A model generated the notes under the pieces. The model was given only the letters and a program-made list of their open reading frames with translations, did not search any database and was not told where the DNA came from. From the NCBI RefSeq assembly GCF_003935375.1, contig NZ_RHQM01000008.1, forward strand, positions 149,962 through 213,961: a stretch of DNA of 64,000 nt, in the 5' to 3' direction. The translations under genes were made by a program, and so were the position numbers. Shown here piece by piece: positions 26,225 through 37,665 of the stretch. Each line of letters begins with the position of its first letter. Positions within the stretch are counted from its first letter, which is position 1. This DNA comes from Stutzerimonas xanthomarina. Lineage in GTDB: Bacteria > Pseudomonadota > Gammaproteobacteria > Pseudomonadales > Pseudomonadaceae.

Positions 26225-27679
26225 TCAGTAATCGATCCGCACCGGCTGGCCGATGGTTTGCGGCAGGTCCGGCGGCAGGAAGTCGGTGTCCGGGTTGTAG
26301 TCGGGCTTCAGGTACGCCGCCAGCTGCTGCAGATCGTCCGGATTGAGCGTGCCCGCGGCCTGTTTCAGGCGCAGGTTGTCGAGGATGTAGTCGTAGCGGG
26401 CGTTGTTGTAGTCCCGCACGGCGCCATACAGGCGGCGCTGGGTGTCGAGCACGTCGACGATGTTGCGCGTGCCGACCTGATAGCCGATTTCAGTGGCCTC
26501 CAGCGCGCTCTGGTTGGAGATGATCGACTGCCTGCGGGCTTCGACCTGCTCGATATCGGTGTTAACCGCTCGGTGCAGATTGCGTGTGGATTCGACCACC
26601 TGGCGGCGCAGGCTTTCGCGCTGCTGCTCGCTCTGGCTGAGCTGGTAATAGGCCTCGCGACTCTGCGAGGTGGTCAGGCCGCCACTGTAGAGCGGAATGT
26701 TCAGCTGCAGGCCGATGCTGCGCTGCTCGACGTCACCGGTGTAGCGCGGCATGTCGAAGCCCGGGATGCTCTGGCTGTTGCTGAAGCCCAGCGCATCGTT
26801 GTCGCCCTTGCGATAGGACGCCACAGCATCGAGCGTCGGTGCATGGCCGGAGCGGCGCTGGCGCAGGGTTTCTTCCGCTGCGGTCACCGCGTAATTGACC
26901 GCCAGCAGGTTGAGGTTCTGCCGCGTTGCGGTATCGACCCACGCCTTGGCCTCGTTCGGCACCGGGGCCAGCACCGGCAGGGTGTGGCGGATGCCTTCGA
27001 GGGCGATGTATTCGCGGTTGGTCAGTGTGTACAACGCCTGGAAGGCGTCCTCGACCTGGCGCTGTGCGATGGAGCGATTGGCCCGGGCGGTATCGAAGCC
27101 GGCCTGGGCTTCGAGCACGTCGGTCTTGTCCGACAGGCCGACTTCGAAGCGCTCGTTGGCCTGGTCGAGTTGGCGTTTGAATGCAGCCTCCTCGGCCTTC
27201 ACTGCCGCAAGGTTGTCCTGCGCGCGCAGCACGGCGAAGTAGGCCTGGGCGCTCTGCAGGATCAGGTCCTGCTCGGCAATGGAGTATTCGATTGCGGCTT
27301 GCTCGCTCACGGCTTCCGCAGCCTTGAGCTGGAACCAGCGGTCGGCACGGAAGATCGGCTGGCTCAGCGTTGCCTGGTAGACGGTACCGCTGCGCGACAG
27401 CGAGGTGGAGCCCCTGCTGGTGTCGACGTCCGTTTCGGTATCGCTCAGCTCGGCGCCGGCGCTGAGGTTGGGCAACAGGCCTGCCCGCGCCTGCGGCACG
27501 ATTTCCTGGCGTGCGCGAAACTGCGCACGCGCTGCAGCCAGGTCGGCGTTGTTGTTGACGGCTTGCTGATAGACGCTGACCAGATCGGTCTTGCTGGCGA
27601 GCGGGACGGTTTCCTGTGCCCAGGCTGCTCCGGCGGTGAGGGAAGCCACGGCGAGAGCCAGGGGGAGTCTGCGCAGCAT
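26225..27679 (-). CDS. tolC: TolC family outer membrane efflux protein
   Basis: A 484-residue type I secretion/efflux outer-membrane channel. It starts with a signal peptide MLRRLPLALAVASLTAGAAWAQE, given in short form (cleavage probably after AWA). Two repeats of the OEP fold follow: SVYQQAVNNNADLAAARAQ (first), and RSIAQRQVEDAFQALYTLTN and AGTRNIVDVLD-like VGTRNIVDVLDTQRRLYGA (second, about residue 400). The TIGR01844-type C-terminus is KQAAGTLNPDDL. ATG 27679 gives the signal peptide; an earlier in-frame start would precede it with a hydrophilic extension. Length fits TolC. Confidence 0.92.
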   Translation of the reverse strand: MLRRLPLALAVASLTAGAAWAQETVPLASKTDLVSVYQQAVNNNADLAAARAQFRARQEIVPQARAGLLPNLSAGAELSDTETDVDTSRGSTSLSRSGTVYQATLSQPIFRADRWFQLKAAEAVSEQAAIEYSIAEQDLILQSAQAYFAVLRAQDNLAAVKAEEAAFKRQLDQANERFEVGLSDKTDVLEAQAGFDTARANRSIAQRQVEDAFQALYTLTNREYIALEGIRHTLPVLAPVPNEAKAWVDTATRQNLNLLAVNYAVTAAEETLRQRRSGHAPTLDAVASYRKGDNDALGFSNSQSIPGFDMPRYTGDVEQRSIGLQLNIPLYSGGLTTSQSREAYYQLSQSEQQRESLRRQVVESTRNLHRAVNTDIEQVEARRQSIISNQSALEATEIGYQVGTRNIVDVLDTQRRLYGAVRDYNNARYDYILDNLRLKQAAGTLNPDDLQQLAAYLKPDYNPDTDFLPPDLPQTIGQPVRIDY

Positions 27680-27856
27680 GTTGGGTCCATCCTGAATAGA
27701 GCTGAGGGGCAAGGCTAAGCGGCGGCTGACAGGGGGTCAAGGCGCGTGTGCGAGGCAATGTCAGATGCCGGTTGCGGCCGGCCGGAATGACCGAACGGTC
27801 GACTACTTTCGCCCTTGGCATGGCGTTCGTACTGGGTCTTGATTAGACTCGATGGC

Positions 27857-29942
<2,086 letters not shown>

Positions 29943-29977
29943 CCGGCGAGGTGTGACCGACTGGCTGTAGACGACCC

Positions 29978-30007
29978 GAAGCGGGCCGGTATATACCGGC
30001 CCGCTTC
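29978..30007. terminator. Perfect 15-bp palindrome downstream of thiC
   Basis: GAAGCGGGCCGGTAT (29978-29992) is followed immediately by its exact reverse complement (29993-30007). It sits between thiC and the convergent lipoprotein gene. The GC-rich 15-bp stem is well suited to terminate or stabilise transcripts from both sides, although the T tract is short. Confidence 0.7.
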
Positions 30008-30013
30008 GTATCC

Positions 30014-30751
30014 TCAGAGATATTCCGGCTTCAGAATGCCTTCCAGCTGTTCATGGGGGATGAACAGTTCAGGGTGCCCGCTCGAGTACGGCGCGATGCT
30101 ATACACGTCGTACTTGAGCAACACGCTGTCTTTCAGCAGTGCAATGTTGGCGGTCTGCTGGAAGGGCCAGAAGTCGAGGAACTCGGCGTCCTGGGCGTGG
30201 CCGTTCTCCACCAGCCAGCGTTGATGGGCCTGGCGCGCGACGCGCCAGAAGCTGCCTTCCTGTCCCGGAATCAGCAGGTCTTCCAGGCGCAGCTCGCGGT
30301 TCTGCTCGCGATCATAGTTGATGAAGCCACGCCCGGGCATGCCGTGGGCGCCGCCGACGTACAGATAGCTGGACAGCTCGACGATCAGGATGTCGCCGTG
30401 CTGCTCGCGCAGCTTGGCTTGCAGGTAGCTGCTCCAGCCCGGCTCGGCAGCGCGCAGAAACTGTTGCTGGTAACGCTCGAGCGAATCGGGCAGGCGATCA
30501 TCCGGACCATTGATGGTCATCCGACGCAGGCGCGCGTCGATCAGGCTGTTCAGTTCGGGTTCATCGGCGAAGGTCAGGGTGTCGATGTTCACCAGCGGGC
30601 AGTCTTCGCCCTGGCAGCCCTGCGGGCGCTGCTCGGTGAGGTTCTGGCGCACCTCCACCGGACGTTCGGAGGAGAGGTGCTGGCAGCCGCTCAGCAGCAC
30701 GACAAGGCTGCCCAAGAGGATCAGAGTGCGGATGGAGGCGGTTCGATTCAT
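30014..30751 (-). CDS. DUF3298/RsiV-like periplasmic lipoprotein
   Basis: A 245-residue lipoprotein with signal peptide MNRTASIRTLILLGSLVVLL and lipobox LSGC, so mature protein begins at the Cys at about residue 24. The C-terminal half has a DUF3298-type pattern: SSYLYVGGAHGMPGRGFINY (about residue 130), then DREQNRELRLEDLLIPG, then LLKYDVYSIAPYSSGHPEL. The GGAHG motif is typical of this family, which occurs in RsiV-like anti-sigma factors and lipoproteins. ATG 30751 was preferred over 30766 because it starts the signal peptide cleanly. It shares a 216-base region with divergent nudF. Function unknown. Confidence 0.78.
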   Translation of the reverse strand: MNRTASIRTLILLGSLVVLLSGCQHLSSERPVEVRQNLTEQRPQGCQGEDCPLVNIDTLTFADEPELNSLIDARLRRMTINGPDDRLPDSLERYQQQFLRAAEPGWSSYLQAKLREQHGDILIVELSSYLYVGGAHGMPGRGFINYDREQNRELRLEDLLIPGQEGSFWRVARQAHQRWLVENGHAQDAEFLDFWPFQQTANIALLKDSVLLKYDVYSIAPYSSGHPELFIPHEQLEGILKPEYL

Positions 30752-30967
30752 GGTTGGTCCAGACATGGCAGTGCGCTTTCGATTGCCGAAGACAGCTGAA
30801 GTTCGTGCGGCGCTGCAGGTGGAGCTTTCTTCGGCTACGGTGGTCTGCAAAGGGCTGCGCCAGCGGCGATGCCGCGTTAGGATGGCGACGAAGCCGCTCA
30901 CGTTGTGACGGTTGCAGTCGCCCGCCGTCACGTAAGGCGCGGTTCAAACCGATATGAGTAGTACCCG

Positions 30968-31585
30968 ATGAGCGAGACCTTCAAGCCCGGACCGGATGAT
31001 GTCCAGATCCTCCGACGAGAGCAATGCTTCAGCGGTTTTTACCGGCTGGAACGCCTGCACCTGCGTCATCGCCAGTTCAGCGGCGCCATGGGCGCGGAGT
31101 TGAGTCGCGAGCTGTTCGTGCGGCATGACGCCGTGTGCGTGCTGCCCTACGATCCGCAGCGCGATCAGGTGGTGCTTATCGAGCAGTTCCGCGTGGGTGC
31201 GCTGGGCAAGGTCGAGAACCCTTGGCTGATCGAGCTGGTGGCGGGGCTGATCGACAAGGACGAGTCACCTGATGCGGTGGCCCGGCGCGAGGCGGTCGAA
31301 GAAGCCGGGCTGGAGCTGGGCGAGCTGTGGCCGATCACCCGGTACTTCCCGTCCCCGGGCGGCAGCGATGAACAGGTGCATCTCTACATCGGTCGCTGCG
31401 ACAGCGAAGGCGCACAAGGCGTCTTCGGGCTGGCCGAGGAAGGCGAGGATATCCGCGTGCATGTCTGGCCGCTGCAGCAGGCACTCCGCGCGGTCAACGA
31501 GGGTCGTATCGACAACGCGGCCAGCATCATTGCACTGCAGTGGCTGGCCTTGAATCGAGAGCAGGTGCGGGGGGCGTGGACATGA
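30968..31585 (+). CDS. nudF: ADP-ribose pyrophosphatase (Nudix)
   Basis: A 205-residue Nudix hydrolase that splits ADP-ribose to AMP and ribose 5-phosphate. A complete Nudix box is present: G then DKDESPDAVARREAVEEAGL (residues about 97-118) with REAVEEAG as core. ELVAGLIDKDESPD precedes it and ITRYFPSPGGSDE follows. The stop overlaps the next start by four bases (ATGA). The nudF-DUF1249-cpdA-yqiA-parE order is conserved in enterics and pseudomonads (from memory). Confidence 0.93.
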   Translation: MSETFKPGPDDVQILRREQCFSGFYRLERLHLRHRQFSGAMGAELSRELFVRHDAVCVLPYDPQRDQVVLIEQFRVGALGKVENPWLIELVAGLIDKDESPDAVARREAVEEAGLELGELWPITRYFPSPGGSDEQVHLYIGRCDSEGAQGVFGLAEEGEDIRVHVWPLQQALRAVNEGRIDNAASIIALQWLALNREQVRGAWT

Positions 31586-32028
31586 GAAAGACGCGCGAGC
31601 GATACCGAGTCGACCTGCTCGAGCTGCAGTCGGCCTGCGAGGCCAATTACCTGCGCCTGATGCGCCTGCTGCCGGGCATGCGTAACGGTTGCGACGCGCG
31701 CCGCATCGCCATCAGTCAGGGCGACATGTTGCTCGGTGTGCTGGTGCTCGAGGTGCTGGAGAGCTGCCCTTACACCACGACCTTGCAGGTCAGTCAGGAG
31801 AACTGCTTGACCTGGTTGCCGGTGCCGAAGATGGAGGTGCGGGTTTACCACGATGCGCGCATGGCCGAAGTCATTCGCGCCGAGAATGCGCGACGTTTCC
31901 GCGGCATTTATCACTACCCCAACGCGCAGATGCACCAGCCGGACGAGAAGAACCAACTCAATCTGTTCCTCGGCGAATGGCTGGGCCACTGTCTGGCCTG
32001 CGGGCACGAGCTGGAACCGGTGCTCTGA
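31582..32028 (+). CDS. DUF1249 family protein (YqiB-like)
   Basis: A 148-residue small cytoplasmic protein of DUF1249 (E. coli YqiB). It shows the family pattern: YRVDLLELQSACEANYLRLM at the start, then TWLPVPKMEVRVYHDARMAEV (about residue 78, shown in part), and NQLNLFLGEWLGHCLACGHE at the end. ATG 31582 overlaps the nudF stop by four bases, which decides the start. Biochemical function is unknown; its conserved position between nudF and cpdA is the main clue. Confidence 0.88.
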   Translation: MRKTRERYRVDLLELQSACEANYLRLMRLLPGMRNGCDARRIAISQGDMLLGVLVLEVLESCPYTTTLQVSQENCLTWLPVPKMEVRVYHDARMAEVIRAENARRFRGIYHYPNAQMHQPDEKNQLNLFLGEWLGHCLACGHELEPVL

Positions 32029-32180
32029 CCCCTTGCACCATGCCTTGATAGCCTGATAGTGCGCTTGATCCGCCCTGGATGCGCAGCGCTATTCTGTGAT
32101 CCAAGCCCACATCCCGAGGTTTACCCCCCTGCCGGGCACCTACCATAATTCCGTTGCGATTTAGCTCAAGGAGAAGGGCA

Positions 32181-32993
32181 TTGCTTGGTGCGTCCCTGAC
32201 TGTTGAAGATTCGGTTCTGCTGGTGCAGCTTACCGACAGCCATCTGTTTGCCGAAGCGGACGGCAAGCTGCTGGGCATGAATACCTGTGACAGCCTGGAG
32301 CAGGTGGTCGAGCTGGCCATCGACGAGCAGCCGCGCATCGACCTGATCCTTGCCACCGGCGACCTGTCGCAGGATGGCTCGGTAGCGTCCTACCAGCGGT
32401 TCCGCCGGCTTGCCGAACGCATCGAAGCACCAGCGCGCTGGTGTCCGGGGAACCACGACGAGCTGGCAGCAATGCGTGAGGCCTGCCGTGGCAGTGCACT
32501 GATGGAACCGGTGCTGGAGATCGGCGGCTGGCGTGTGGTGATGCTCGATACGCTGGTGGCGGGCTCGGTGTTCGGCATGCTGCGCAACGATCAGCTGGAA
32601 CTGCTCGAGCGTGCACTGAGTGAGGCGCCGGACCATCACCACCTGATCTGTCTGCACCATCATCCGGTGTTCATCGGCAGCCGCTGGATGGATAGCATCG
32701 GGCTGCGCAATCCTGACGCCCTGTTCGAGGTGCTGGATCGTCACAGCAACGTGCGTGCATTGCTCTGGGGTCATATCCACCAGGAGTTCGATAGCTGGCG
32801 TAACGACGTACGCCTGCTGGCGTCGCCATCGACCGGCGTGCAGTTCGCCCCGCAGAGCGAAGACTTTCAGGTCGACAACGTCGCGCCGGGTTATCGCTGG
32901 CTGCGGCTATATGCCGATGGGCAGCTGGAAACCGGAGTTTCCCGGGTCAGCGGTATCGAGTTCGAGATCGACTACAGCGTCAAGGGCTACTAA
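32181..32993 (+). CDS. cpdA: 3',5'-cyclic-AMP phosphodiesterase
   Basis: A metallophosphoesterase of about 270 residues degrading cAMP. Metal-binding motifs run in order: VQLTDSHLF (D-x-H), ATGDLSQDG (GD), PGNHDE (GNHD), LHHHPVF and ALLWGHIHQEF (GHxH). The start was placed at TTG 32181, seven bases after AAGGAG (32168-32173); a TTG at 32154 would add nine residues. Family length is about 270-275. In P. aeruginosa this enzyme keeps Vfr-cAMP signalling in check. Confidence 0.9.
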   Translation: MLGASLTVEDSVLLVQLTDSHLFAEADGKLLGMNTCDSLEQVVELAIDEQPRIDLILATGDLSQDGSVASYQRFRRLAERIEAPARWCPGNHDELAAMREACRGSALMEPVLEIGGWRVVMLDTLVAGSVFGMLRNDQLELLERALSEAPDHHHLICLHHHPVFIGSRWMDSIGLRNPDALFEVLDRHSNVRALLWGHIHQEFDSWRNDVRLLASPSTGVQFAPQSEDFQVDNVAPGYRWLRLYADGQLETGVSRVSGIEFEIDYSVKGY

Positions 32994-33129
32994 CGCGGCT
33001 CTGCGCGCAGTGACACGCGCTGGCGGTACTTGCCAGCAGATACCCCGAGCCCACCCATCATGCCGCCGGCCTGCTTGCAGACGGCGGCAGGTGCCTTGTA
33101 GCCTTGCGGTTTTCCTACGAACTGTATCC

Positions 33130-33735
33130 ATGTCCAGCTATTCACCTTCGATTCTCTATATCCACGGTCTCAACAGCTCACCGGTCTCGCAGAAGGCCAG
33201 CCAGTTGTCCGCTGCGCTGGAGAAACTGGGCATGGCCGAACGCTTGCGGGTCCCCGCGCTGCACCATCATCCGCGTCAGGCCATCGCCCAACTCGAAGCA
33301 TGCCTGGCCGAGCTCGGCCGGCCGTTGCTGGTCGGCAGCTCGCTTGGCGGCTACTATGCGACGCACCTCGCCGAGCGCCATGGCCTCAAGGCATTGCTCA
33401 TCAATCCGGCCGTGACACCGCACCGCCGGTTCGACGGTTATCTTGGGCCGCAGACCAATCTGTATAGCGGGGAAGTCTGGGACCTCACCGACGATCATGT
33501 AACCGCCTTGGCGGAACTGGAAACCGCGCCACCACAGGATGCCGAGCGCTATCAGATCTGGCTGCAGACGGGCGACGAGACGCTGGATTACCGTGACGCC
33601 GCGCAGTTCTATCGTGGCTGTGCGCTGCGCATTCAGGCCGGTGGCGACCATGGCTTTCAGGGATTTGCCGAGCGTCTGCCGGCGCTGCTGGCCTTTGCCG
33701 GCTTCGAGCCGCAGGCATGGCTTGATCGGCTCTGA
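33130..33735 (+). CDS. yqiA: YqiA family esterase
   Basis: A 201-residue alpha/beta-hydrolase of the YqiA/UPF0227 type. N-terminal ILYIHGLNSSPVSQKA holds the oxyanion His-Gly loop; the nucleophile elbow is LVGSSLGGYYAT (about residue 70, Ser in GSSLGG); AGGDHGFQGF near 174 supplies the catalytic His. ATG 33130 is chosen over a far-upstream in-frame start, which would run antisense-like through cpdA. It lies between cpdA and parE, matching the conserved E. coli order. Physiological substrate unknown. Confidence 0.9.
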   Translation: MSSYSPSILYIHGLNSSPVSQKASQLSAALEKLGMAERLRVPALHHHPRQAIAQLEACLAELGRPLLVGSSLGGYYATHLAERHGLKALLINPAVTPHRRFDGYLGPQTNLYSGEVWDLTDDHVTALAELETAPPQDAERYQIWLQTGDETLDYRDAAQFYRGCALRIQAGGDHGFQGFAERLPALLAFAGFEPQAWLDRL

Positions 33736-33888
33736 AGGGATGCTGATGCGCGGCGCAACGTTAGCGCGGCTGATCGGCGGTCAGGGTGGTTTCGCGAACG
33801 CGGACCGGCCATTTCATTCCGGCTTTGCGCAGACTTTCGCTGCCCGCAAGGGCTGATTCATTCAGAACATAAGGACAGTGCCAGACAG

Positions 33889-35775
33889 ATGTCTTATACC
33901 GCAGAAGCCATCGAGGTTCTTTCCGGCCTCGACCCGGTGCGCAAGCGCCCGGGCATGTACACCGATACCTCGCGGCCCAACCACCTGGCCCAGGAAGTCA
34001 TCGACAACAGCGTCGACGAAGCCCTCGCCGGCCATGCCCGCTCGGTTCAGGTGATCCTGCATCAAGACAATTCGCTGGAAGTGATCGACGACGGCCGTGG
34101 CATGCCGGTGGACATCCACCCGGAAGAGGGCGTGCCGGGCGTCGAGCTGATCCTCACCAAGCTTCACGCCGGCGGCAAGTTCTCCAACAAGAACTACCAG
34201 TTCTCCGGTGGTCTGCACGGGGTCGGCATCTCGGTGGTCAACGCCCTGTCGACGCGGGTCGAAGTGACCGTCAAGCGCGACGGCAGCGAATACCGCATGA
34301 GCTTCGCCGATGGCTTCAAGGCCACTGACCTGGAAGTCATCGGCAGCGTCGGCAAGCGCAACACCGGTACCAGCGTGCGCTTCTGGGCCGATCCGAAATA
34401 CTTCGATTCCCCCAAATTCTCCATCAGCCGCCTCAAGCATGTGCTTAAGGCGAAGGCCGTGCTCTGCCCGGGGCTGAGCGTCAGCTTCGAGGACAAGGGC
34501 AGCGGCGAGAAGGTCGAGTGGCACTACGAGGACGGCCTGCGTTCGTACCTGGTCGACTCGGTCAGCGATTACCTGCGCCTGCCCGATGAGCCGTTCGTCG
34601 GCACCCTGGCGGGCAACACCGAGGCGGTGGACTGGGCGCTGCTGTGGCTGCCGGAAGGTGGCGAGAGTGTCCAGGAGAGCTACGTCAACCTGATTCCAAC
34701 GGCCCAGGGCGGCACCCATGTCAACGGCTTGCGCCAGGGCCTGCTGGATGCCATGCGCGAGTTCTGCGAATTCCGCAACCTGCTGCCGCGCGGGCTGAAG
34801 CTGGCTCCGGAAGACATCTGGGAGCGCATCGCCTTCGTCCTCTCGATGAAGATGCAGGAGCCGCAGTTCTCCGGGCAGACCAAGGAGCGCCTGTCGTCCC
34901 GCGAGGCCGCGGCATTCGTCTCCGGTGTGGTCAAGGATGCCTTCAGCCTCTGGCTCAATGCCCACCCGGAGCTGGGCATGCAACTGGCCGAGCTGGCGAT
35001 CAGCAACGCCGGGCGTCGCCTCAAGGCCGGCAAGAAGGTCGAACGCAAGAAGATCACCCAGGGCCCGGCGCTGCCGGGCAAGCTGGCCGACTGCGCCGGG
35101 CAGGACCCGATGCGCGCCGAGCTGTTCCTGGTCGAGGGTGACTCGGCCGGCGGCTCGGCCAAGCAGGCGCGGGACAAGGAGTTCCAGGCGATCATGCCGC
35201 TGCGCGGCAAGATCCTGAACACCTGGGAAGTCGACGGCGGCGAAGTGCTGGCCAGTCAGGAAGTCCACGACATCGCCGTCGCCATCGGCGTCGATCCGGG
35301 CGCGGCCGATCTGGGCCAGCTGCGTTACGGCAAGATCTGCATCCTCGCCGACGCCGACTCAGACGGCCTGCACATCGCCACGTTGCTTTGCGCCCTGTTC
35401 GTTCAGCATTTCCGCCCTCTGGTCGAGGCCGGCCATGTCTATGTCGCCATGCCGCCGCTGTATCGCATCGACCTGGGCAAGGACATCTTCTACGCGCTGG
35501 ACGAGGCCGAGCGCGACGGCATCCTCGAGCGCCTGGTCGCCGAGAAGCGCCGCGGCAAGCCTCAGGTCACCCGATTCAAGGGCCTCGGTGAGATGAATCC
35601 GCCGCAACTGCGCGAGACCACCATGGACCCCAACACGCGTCGACTGGTACAGCTGACCCTGGATGATTTCGAGGGCACCCGCGAGATCATGGACATGCTG
35701 CTGGCCAAGAAGCGCGCCGGCGACCGCAAGAGCTGGCTCGAGTCCAAGGGCAATCTGGCCGAGGTGCTGGTTTGA
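33889..35775 (+). CDS. parE: DNA topoisomerase IV subunit B
   Basis: A 628-residue type IIA topoisomerase ATPase subunit acting with ParC in chromosome decatenation. The GHKL ATP-binding domain has IDNSVDEALAGHA (about residue 40), DDGRGMPV and GGLHGVG. The TOPRIM domain has LVEGDSAGGSAKQ (about 414) and DADSDGLH, and the C-terminus ends GDRKSWLESKGNLAEVLV. GAACATAAGGA precedes the start. The stop overlaps the TTG of the next gene (TTGA), opening a four-gene coupled run that ends at parC. Confidence 0.96.
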   Translation: MSYTAEAIEVLSGLDPVRKRPGMYTDTSRPNHLAQEVIDNSVDEALAGHARSVQVILHQDNSLEVIDDGRGMPVDIHPEEGVPGVELILTKLHAGGKFSNKNYQFSGGLHGVGISVVNALSTRVEVTVKRDGSEYRMSFADGFKATDLEVIGSVGKRNTGTSVRFWADPKYFDSPKFSISRLKHVLKAKAVLCPGLSVSFEDKGSGEKVEWHYEDGLRSYLVDSVSDYLRLPDEPFVGTLAGNTEAVDWALLWLPEGGESVQESYVNLIPTAQGGTHVNGLRQGLLDAMREFCEFRNLLPRGLKLAPEDIWERIAFVLSMKMQEPQFSGQTKERLSSREAAAFVSGVVKDAFSLWLNAHPELGMQLAELAISNAGRRLKAGKKVERKKITQGPALPGKLADCAGQDPMRAELFLVEGDSAGGSAKQARDKEFQAIMPLRGKILNTWEVDGGEVLASQEVHDIAVAIGVDPGAADLGQLRYGKICILADADSDGLHIATLLCALFVQHFRPLVEAGHVYVAMPPLYRIDLGKDIFYALDEAERDGILERLVAEKRRGKPQVTRFKGLGEMNPPQLRETTMDPNTRRLVQLTLDDFEGTREIMDMLLAKKRAGDRKSWLESKGNLAEVLV

Positions 35776-36755
35776 TCCGCCGTTGGCTGGCGTTGCTGAG
35801 TCTGGCTTCGGCACCGCTCTGGGCCAGCGAGCCGGCGCCCGAACTGAAATTGCTCGGCGAGCACCCGGTGGCCGGAATAACCGGTGGCAACCTGTCCGGA
35901 ATGGCCTGGTGCGGCGATGCCTTGTGGGCCGTTTCCGATCGCGAGGACGACGTTCTCTATCGTCTGGATACCAGCGTCTCGCCCTGGCAGGCGGAGCCCG
36001 AGCGTTTCGAGGCGGCCCCGCCACCGGACAGCGGCTTGCCCTGGGGCATGCGCATGCGCGCCTGGGTCAGTGGCCAGGTGCGGGGTGGTCAGCTGGATTT
36101 CGAAGGTCTGAGTTGTGACAGCCTGGGCAACCGCTACGTGGTCAGTGAGGCCCATGCCGGCGTGCTGCGGGTCAGCCCAGCGGGTACGGCAGAATGGCTG
36201 CGCCTGCCTGATACGCTGGTACGACAGGCGCGGGCCAGCGGCATGCTCTGGCACTTCAACGCGCTGTTCGAAGGGATCGCCGTCGATCCGAAGGCCGAGC
36301 GCATGTGGCTTGCGGCCGAACGCGAGCGCCGCGGTCTTCTGGTGCTGCATCGTCAGCAGAGCAGCTGGCAGTGCACGGGCGGTTGCGTGCTGATGGCCGA
36401 GGGGGGCGATCAGCTGCCGCCCGCTGCGCTGGGCGATGCGCCGCTGCCAAAGAGCTTCTCGGCGGTGGCGTTCTTCGCCGACAAGCTTTTTGTGCTGGAG
36501 CCCTCGGCCTATCGCGTCTGTCGTCGCAACCCGGCCACTGGCGCGGTGGAGCGTTGCTGGTCATTCGCCGAGGAGGCCTTGATCGAGGATCGCCGCTACG
36601 CTGAGCCCTTTGGCAACGCCGAGGCGCTGTGGATCGATGCCGAAGGCGCGTGGATCGGGGTCGACAACAACGGCAAGGCCCGTGGCGATGGCGAAAAGCG
36701 CCCGATCGTCTGGCGTTTTGCCGCGCCTGATGGCGGCTGGGGTGCGAAGCCGTGA
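35772..36755 (+). CDS. Secreted esterase-like-activity-of-phytase family protein
   Basis: A 327-residue protein with a signal peptide (MIRRWLALLSLASAPLWAS, probable cleavage after WAS/A). Segments such as NLSGMAWCGDALWAVSDRED (about residue 39), then FEGLSCDSLGNRYVVSEA and GNAEALWIDAEGAWIGVDNN are those of the esterase-like phytase/YtvA beta-propeller group. The start TTG overlaps the parE stop. Its neighbour overlap with the next gene (GTGA) shows coupling. Catalytic activity is not demonstrated; fold assignment is by pattern. Confidence 0.75.
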   Translation: MIRRWLALLSLASAPLWASEPAPELKLLGEHPVAGITGGNLSGMAWCGDALWAVSDREDDVLYRLDTSVSPWQAEPERFEAAPPPDSGLPWGMRMRAWVSGQVRGGQLDFEGLSCDSLGNRYVVSEAHAGVLRVSPAGTAEWLRLPDTLVRQARASGMLWHFNALFEGIAVDPKAERMWLAAERERRGLLVLHRQQSSWQCTGGCVLMAEGGDQLPPAALGDAPLPKSFSAVAFFADKLFVLEPSAYRVCRRNPATGAVERCWSFAEEALIEDRRYAEPFGNAEALWIDAEGAWIGVDNNGKARGDGEKRPIVWRFAAPDGGWGAKP

Positions 36756-37285
36756 GCCAGACCGCCGGGCGGCGTGCCGGGCGCGTGATGCTGGTGCTCG
36801 CCTGGGGCGTCGGACTGTTCCTGGCCACCCGCTTTTTCGCCGCTTGGGAGGAGGATCGGCTCAACCCCAATCGGCAGCCAGTTTCCCAGCTGCAGGGCGA
36901 GCAGATCGAAGTGCAGCTGGCCGGCAATGTGCAAGGCCATTTCGTTGCCAGTGGGCGGATCAATGGTGAGCCGGTCACTTTTCTGCTGGATACCGGTGCT
37001 ACCGATGTCGCGGTGCCGGCCGAGCTGGCCGAACGGCTGGGACTGGAGCGCGGCGCGCCGGTGATGCTGCACACCGCCAACGGCCAGACCACCGGTTATC
37101 GCACCGTGCTGTCGAGCCTCGGTCTGGGTGACATCCGCCTGCACGACGTGCGCGCTATCGTCGCCCCCGGCTTTCGCAGCGAACAGGTTCTGCTCGGTAT
37201 GAGCGCACTGAAGCAGCTTGAATTCACCCAGCGCGCTGGCACCCTGGTGCTGCGCCAGCAACTACCTCAGGGGCAAGACCGATGA
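36752..37285 (+). CDS. TIGR02281-type clan AA aspartic protease
   Basis: A 177-residue membrane-anchored retropepsin-like protein. One N-terminal transmembrane segment (LVLAWGVGLFLATRFFAAW, about residue 11-29) anchors it with the protease domain probably in the periplasm. The single catalytic motif FLLDTGATDVAVP (about residue 75) and the later LLGMSALKQLEF are diagnostic; it would act as a dimer. It starts at a GTG overlapping the upstream stop and its stop overlaps the next ATG (ATGA). Confidence 0.85.
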   Translation: MSQTAGRRAGRVMLVLAWGVGLFLATRFFAAWEEDRLNPNRQPVSQLQGEQIEVQLAGNVQGHFVASGRINGEPVTFLLDTGATDVAVPAELAERLGLERGAPVMLHTANGQTTGYRTVLSSLGLGDIRLHDVRAIVAPGFRSEQVLLGMSALKQLEFTQRAGTLVLRQQLPQGQDR

Positions 37286-37665
37286 GGGCGCTCATACAGT
37301 CCACGGTGCCTGTCCTGGCATCGTTGAATCTCGATGAAAGCCGCGGCTTCTACACGACCTATCTGGGTTTCCAGGTCGTGCTGCAGGCCACTGACTACCT
37401 GATCGTGGAGCGCGACGGTGCGCAGCTGCATTTCTGGCTTTGCACTGAGCGCCACGTTGCCGAGAACACCTCCTGCTACATACGTACCGGCGATTGCCAG
37501 GCGCTGTACCGGGAGTTCTGTCAGCGTGGCCTGGTCCTGGACGCGCCCGTTATGCAGCCCTGGGGCATGCAAGAACTTTATGTCATCGACGCCCACGGCA
37601 ACTTGCTCAAGTTCGGCGAGCAACCAGCCGTGAGTCATCCATCCTTTGCTGAAGAAAATTGCTGA
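37282..37665 (+). CDS. VOC/glyoxalase superfamily protein
   Basis: A 127-residue vicinal oxygen chelate fold protein related to bleomycin-resistance and glyoxalase proteins. It has two beta-alpha-beta-beta-beta modules: [20 protein letters not shown] (residues 13-32) and [17 protein letters not shown], ending with [18 protein letters not shown], where the Glu/His metal ligands would lie. It overlaps the preceding gene by four bases and touches the parC ATG by one base. Substrate unknown; coupled in the parE-parC run. Confidence 0.82.
   Translation: MRALIQSTVPVLASLNLDESRGFYTTYLGFQVVLQATDYLIVERDGAQLHFWLCTERHVAENTSCYIRTGDCQALYREFCQRGLVLDAPVMQPWGMQELYVIDAHGNLLKFGEQPAVSHPSFAEENC

Noticed and set aside
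26201..27718. Plus-strand 505-codon open frame opposite tolC
   Set aside because: Antisense to a clear TolC protein with signal peptide; the plus-strand translation shows no domain.
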